Positions 62,672-64,000 of a DNA stretch of 64,000 bases are shown here, in pieces. The notes under the pieces were generated by a model that searched no databases, was not told the DNA's origin, and was given only the letters and a program-made list of their open reading frames with translations. Position 1 is the first letter of the stretch; the number at the start of each line of letters is the position of its first letter. This DNA is from Oxalobacteraceae sp. CFBP 8761 (GTDB lineage: Bacteria; Pseudomonadota; Gammaproteobacteria; Burkholderiales; Burkholderiaceae_D). A program made the position numbers and the translations under genes. The stretch is from NCBI GenBank assembly GCA_014841595.1, contig JACYUE010000004.1:181613-245612 (forward strand), in the 5' to 3' direction.

Positions 62672-63047
62672 ATATCGCATTTCTGACAGGATGCGACTCG
62701 CACACCTGTACGTTTTTGGCGACAGCCGTGCGCCGGCCTGGCATCACGCCCGGCGTGGTGCAGTACTGAAGCTGCTTGTTTTTTCAGCAGAACTCGTGCA
62801 AAAATCGGCCAATCTCAGCGCAAGCATGTATTTACCGGCTGCGTTCTGCGATTTGTTAAAAAAATTGCGTGGTGGCGTTAACCTGAATCAACGCCGCTGC
62901 TGCCCTGTTTCGACGGGTATCGTGCGACCGTCCCGCCAACTGGCCTGACGCTCGCGATTTCGAGTGTCCCGGCCATAAAACAGGCCTATAATCCGTGCTC
63001 GCAAGCACGCCACTTGTGCTGCGCACTTGTGCCACGCACCTCACGTT
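62672..63047 (+). promoter_or_regulatory. intergenic region with the ptsN promoter
   Basis: A 376-base gap without a gene; notably no hpf (ribosome hibernation factor) frame, which often precedes ptsN. A perfect TATAAT at 62987-62992 gives a start near 63000, about 48 bases before ptsN; the -35 is poor. TTAAAAAAATT near 62855 is an AT-rich block. Confidence 0.5.
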
Positions 63048-63530
63048 ATGACCAATTTAAGCAAAATCCTTTCTCTCGAAAACGTCCAACTCGACATTGA
63101 AGTGTCGAGCAAAAAGCGCGCCTTCGAGCAAGCCGGCCTGATCTTCGAGAACAATTGCGGTATTGCCCGTTCGATTGTGTCCGACAACCTGTTCGCACGT
63201 GAGCGTCTCGGCTCTACCGGCCTCGGCCACGGCGTGGCCGTCCCCCATGGCCGCATCAAGGGCAGCAAGAGCCTGAAGGCGCCTCTGGCCGCGTTCGTGC
63301 GCCTGAAGGAACCGATTCCGTTCGAGTCGCCCGACGGCCAGCCGGTGAGCCTGTTGTTCTTCCTGCTGATTCCGGACCACGTCACGCAGCAGCACCTCGA
63401 GATCCTGTCCGAAATCGCCGAGCTGTTCTCGGACGAAGCCATCCGCACTGCGCTGGCGACCGACCCCGATCCGAAGGCCGTCCACGAGCGCATTATCAAC
63501 TGGCAACCCAGCCTGCAAGCTCTGGGTTAA
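63048..63530 (+). CDS. ptsN: nitrogen-PTS EIIA component
   Basis: A 160-residue PTS EIIA-Ntr. The phospho-accepting His is in GHGVAVPHGR (His67), preceded by RERLGSTGLG and followed by the strand VSLLFFLLIPDHVTQQHLE. It takes phosphate from NPr and controls potassium transport and other systems. The start ATG 63048 fits the family; an upstream ATG at 63027 adds a few residues. hprK begins 61 bases after the stop with a small terminator between. Confidence 0.93.
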   Translation: MTNLSKILSLENVQLDIEVSSKKRAFEQAGLIFENNCGIARSIVSDNLFARERLGSTGLGHGVAVPHGRIKGSKSLKAPLAAFVRLKEPIPFESPDGQPVSLLFFLLIPDHVTQQHLEILSEIAELFSDEAIRTALATDPDPKAVHERIINWQPSLQALG

Positions 63531-63548
63531 ACTTCACGTCACTGCGAA

Positions 63549-63579
63549 CGCGCGGCAATCATGTCGCGCGCCTTTTTTT
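63549..63579 (+). terminator. short terminator-like hairpin between ptsN and hprK
   Basis: CGCGCG (63549-63554) pairs with CGCGCG (63565-63570), followed by CCTTTTTTT. The stem is short but GC-only and has a good T-run. It may end ptsN transcripts partially, since hprK follows only 13 bases later. Confidence 0.55.
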
Positions 63580-63591
63580 GTGACGAAGACG

Positions 63592-64000
63592 ATGCCCATG
63601 CTGCAGTCCCCGCTGACCATTCAACGGCTGTACGACGATAACCGCGACAGCCTGCAGCTCGGCTGGTTCGCGGGCTTTCCCGGCGGCGAACGCCAGATCG
63701 CCGGCGACGCCGCGTCGGCCGCCGACCAGGTAGGCCACCTGAACCTGATCCACCCGGGCCGCATCCAGGTCTTCGGGCACCAGGAACTCAATTACTACCA
63801 CCGCCTGAAAGCCAATTCGCGCACCCACGTGATTGGCGAACTGATCGGCGGCGGGCCGCCGGCGCTGATCATCGCGCAGGGGCTGGAAACGCCGCCCGAC
63901 ATCCTCGCGATCTGCGACGAGCAGAACATTCCGCTATTTTCGACGCCGCTGCCGGCAGCGCAGGTGATCGACTTCCTGCGCGTGTATCTGTCCAAAAAAC
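63592..64000 (+). CDS. hprK: HPr kinase/phosphorylase, N-terminal part
   Basis: The first 136 residues of the protein are visible and the gene runs off the right edge. SPLTIQRLYDDNRDSLQLGW, LNLIHPGRIQVFGHQELNYY, and ALIIAQGLETPPDILAICDE are typical of the N-terminal domain of betaproteobacterial HprK; the Walker A kinase domain is beyond the window. It follows ptsN, the usual gene pair in betaproteobacteria, where it phosphorylates HPr on a serine. The start is ATG 63592, or ATG 63598 (MLQSPLT). Confidence 0.92.
   Translation, partial: MPMLQSPLTIQRLYDDNRDSLQLGWFAGFPGGERQIAGDAASAADQVGHLNLIHPGRIQVFGHQELNYYHRLKANSRTHVIGELIGGGPPALIIAQGLETPPDILAICDEQNIPLFSTPLPAAQVIDFLRVYLSKK

Noticed and set aside
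60240..62950. Similar short strings CCGTCCCGCCA...TGGCCTGAC before ilvA and before ptsN
   Set aside because: Short, imperfect spacing and no symmetry; probably coincidence, not listed as a repeat.

Overview
The window looks like chromosomal DNA of a high-GC betaproteobacterium of the Oxalobacteraceae (Massilia/Janthinobacterium-like). I infer this from gene content and order: cydDCAB with a GbsR-type regulator, aspS next to a NudB-like Nudix gene and a DUF502 gene, ubiE / Tim44-like / ubiJ / ubiB, ptsN-hprK, a giant DUF3683 FAD/Fe-S oxidoreductase, PEP-CTERM sorting, and a Fap-like operon. No rRNA, tRNA, CRISPR array or intact insertion sequence was seen. Very long opposite-strand reading frames are common here because of the base composition, and they were treated as shadows.

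Layout. 1-6.1 kb: cydDCAB (minus strand; cydB runs off the left edge) and a divergent GbsR/MarR-type regulator, with two GAAA(T/C)TTC sites between them. 6.1-7.7 kb: a small unrecognised protein and an alpha/beta hydrolase. 7.7-21 kb: an eight-gene, one-direction cluster for an amino-sugar or oligosaccharide, probably chitin-derived: NagP-like permease, TonB-dependent receptor, unknown lipoprotein, solute-binding protein, GH20 hexosaminidase, second solute-binding protein, response regulator, histidine kinase. 21.5-26 kb: a PEP-CTERM protein behind a sigma-54-type promoter, then a chemoreceptor / porin / small periplasmic binding protein group. 26.4-33.4 kb: a beta-oxidation operon led by a TetR regulator. 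33.7-37.2 kb: hslR-like, clsB-like and EEP-family genes and an AT-rich gap. 37.2-45.1 kb: nudB-like, aspS, DUF502, FmdB-like, a predicted small RNA, and the ubiquinone genes ubiB, ubiJ and ubiE with a Tim44-like gene. 52.9-64 kb: a cold-shock gene, repeats with a PAAR-gene remnant, housekeeping genes, ilvA, queF, ptsN and the start of hprK.

The most interesting region is 45.5-52.7 kb. A sigma-54 activator precedes a five-gene operon with a strong -24/-12 promoter, an IHF-consensus site and upstream dyads. The operon encodes a 749-residue secreted Asn/Thr- then Gly/Ala-rich protein, a 133-residue secreted protein, a stand-alone C39-type cysteine peptidase, a 175-residue secreted protein, and a coiled-coil plus beta-barrel outer-membrane protein. 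The order resembles Pseudomonas fap (functional amyloid) operons. All three secreted proteins carry an Arg-Gly-Gly motif after the signal peptide, with hydrophobic residues at -4 and -7 as in double-glycine leaders. They also share a Gln/Asn-rich beta-type motif near the C-terminus. I infer a divergent Fap-like amyloid or matrix export system in which the C39 peptidase trims the subunits at RGG.
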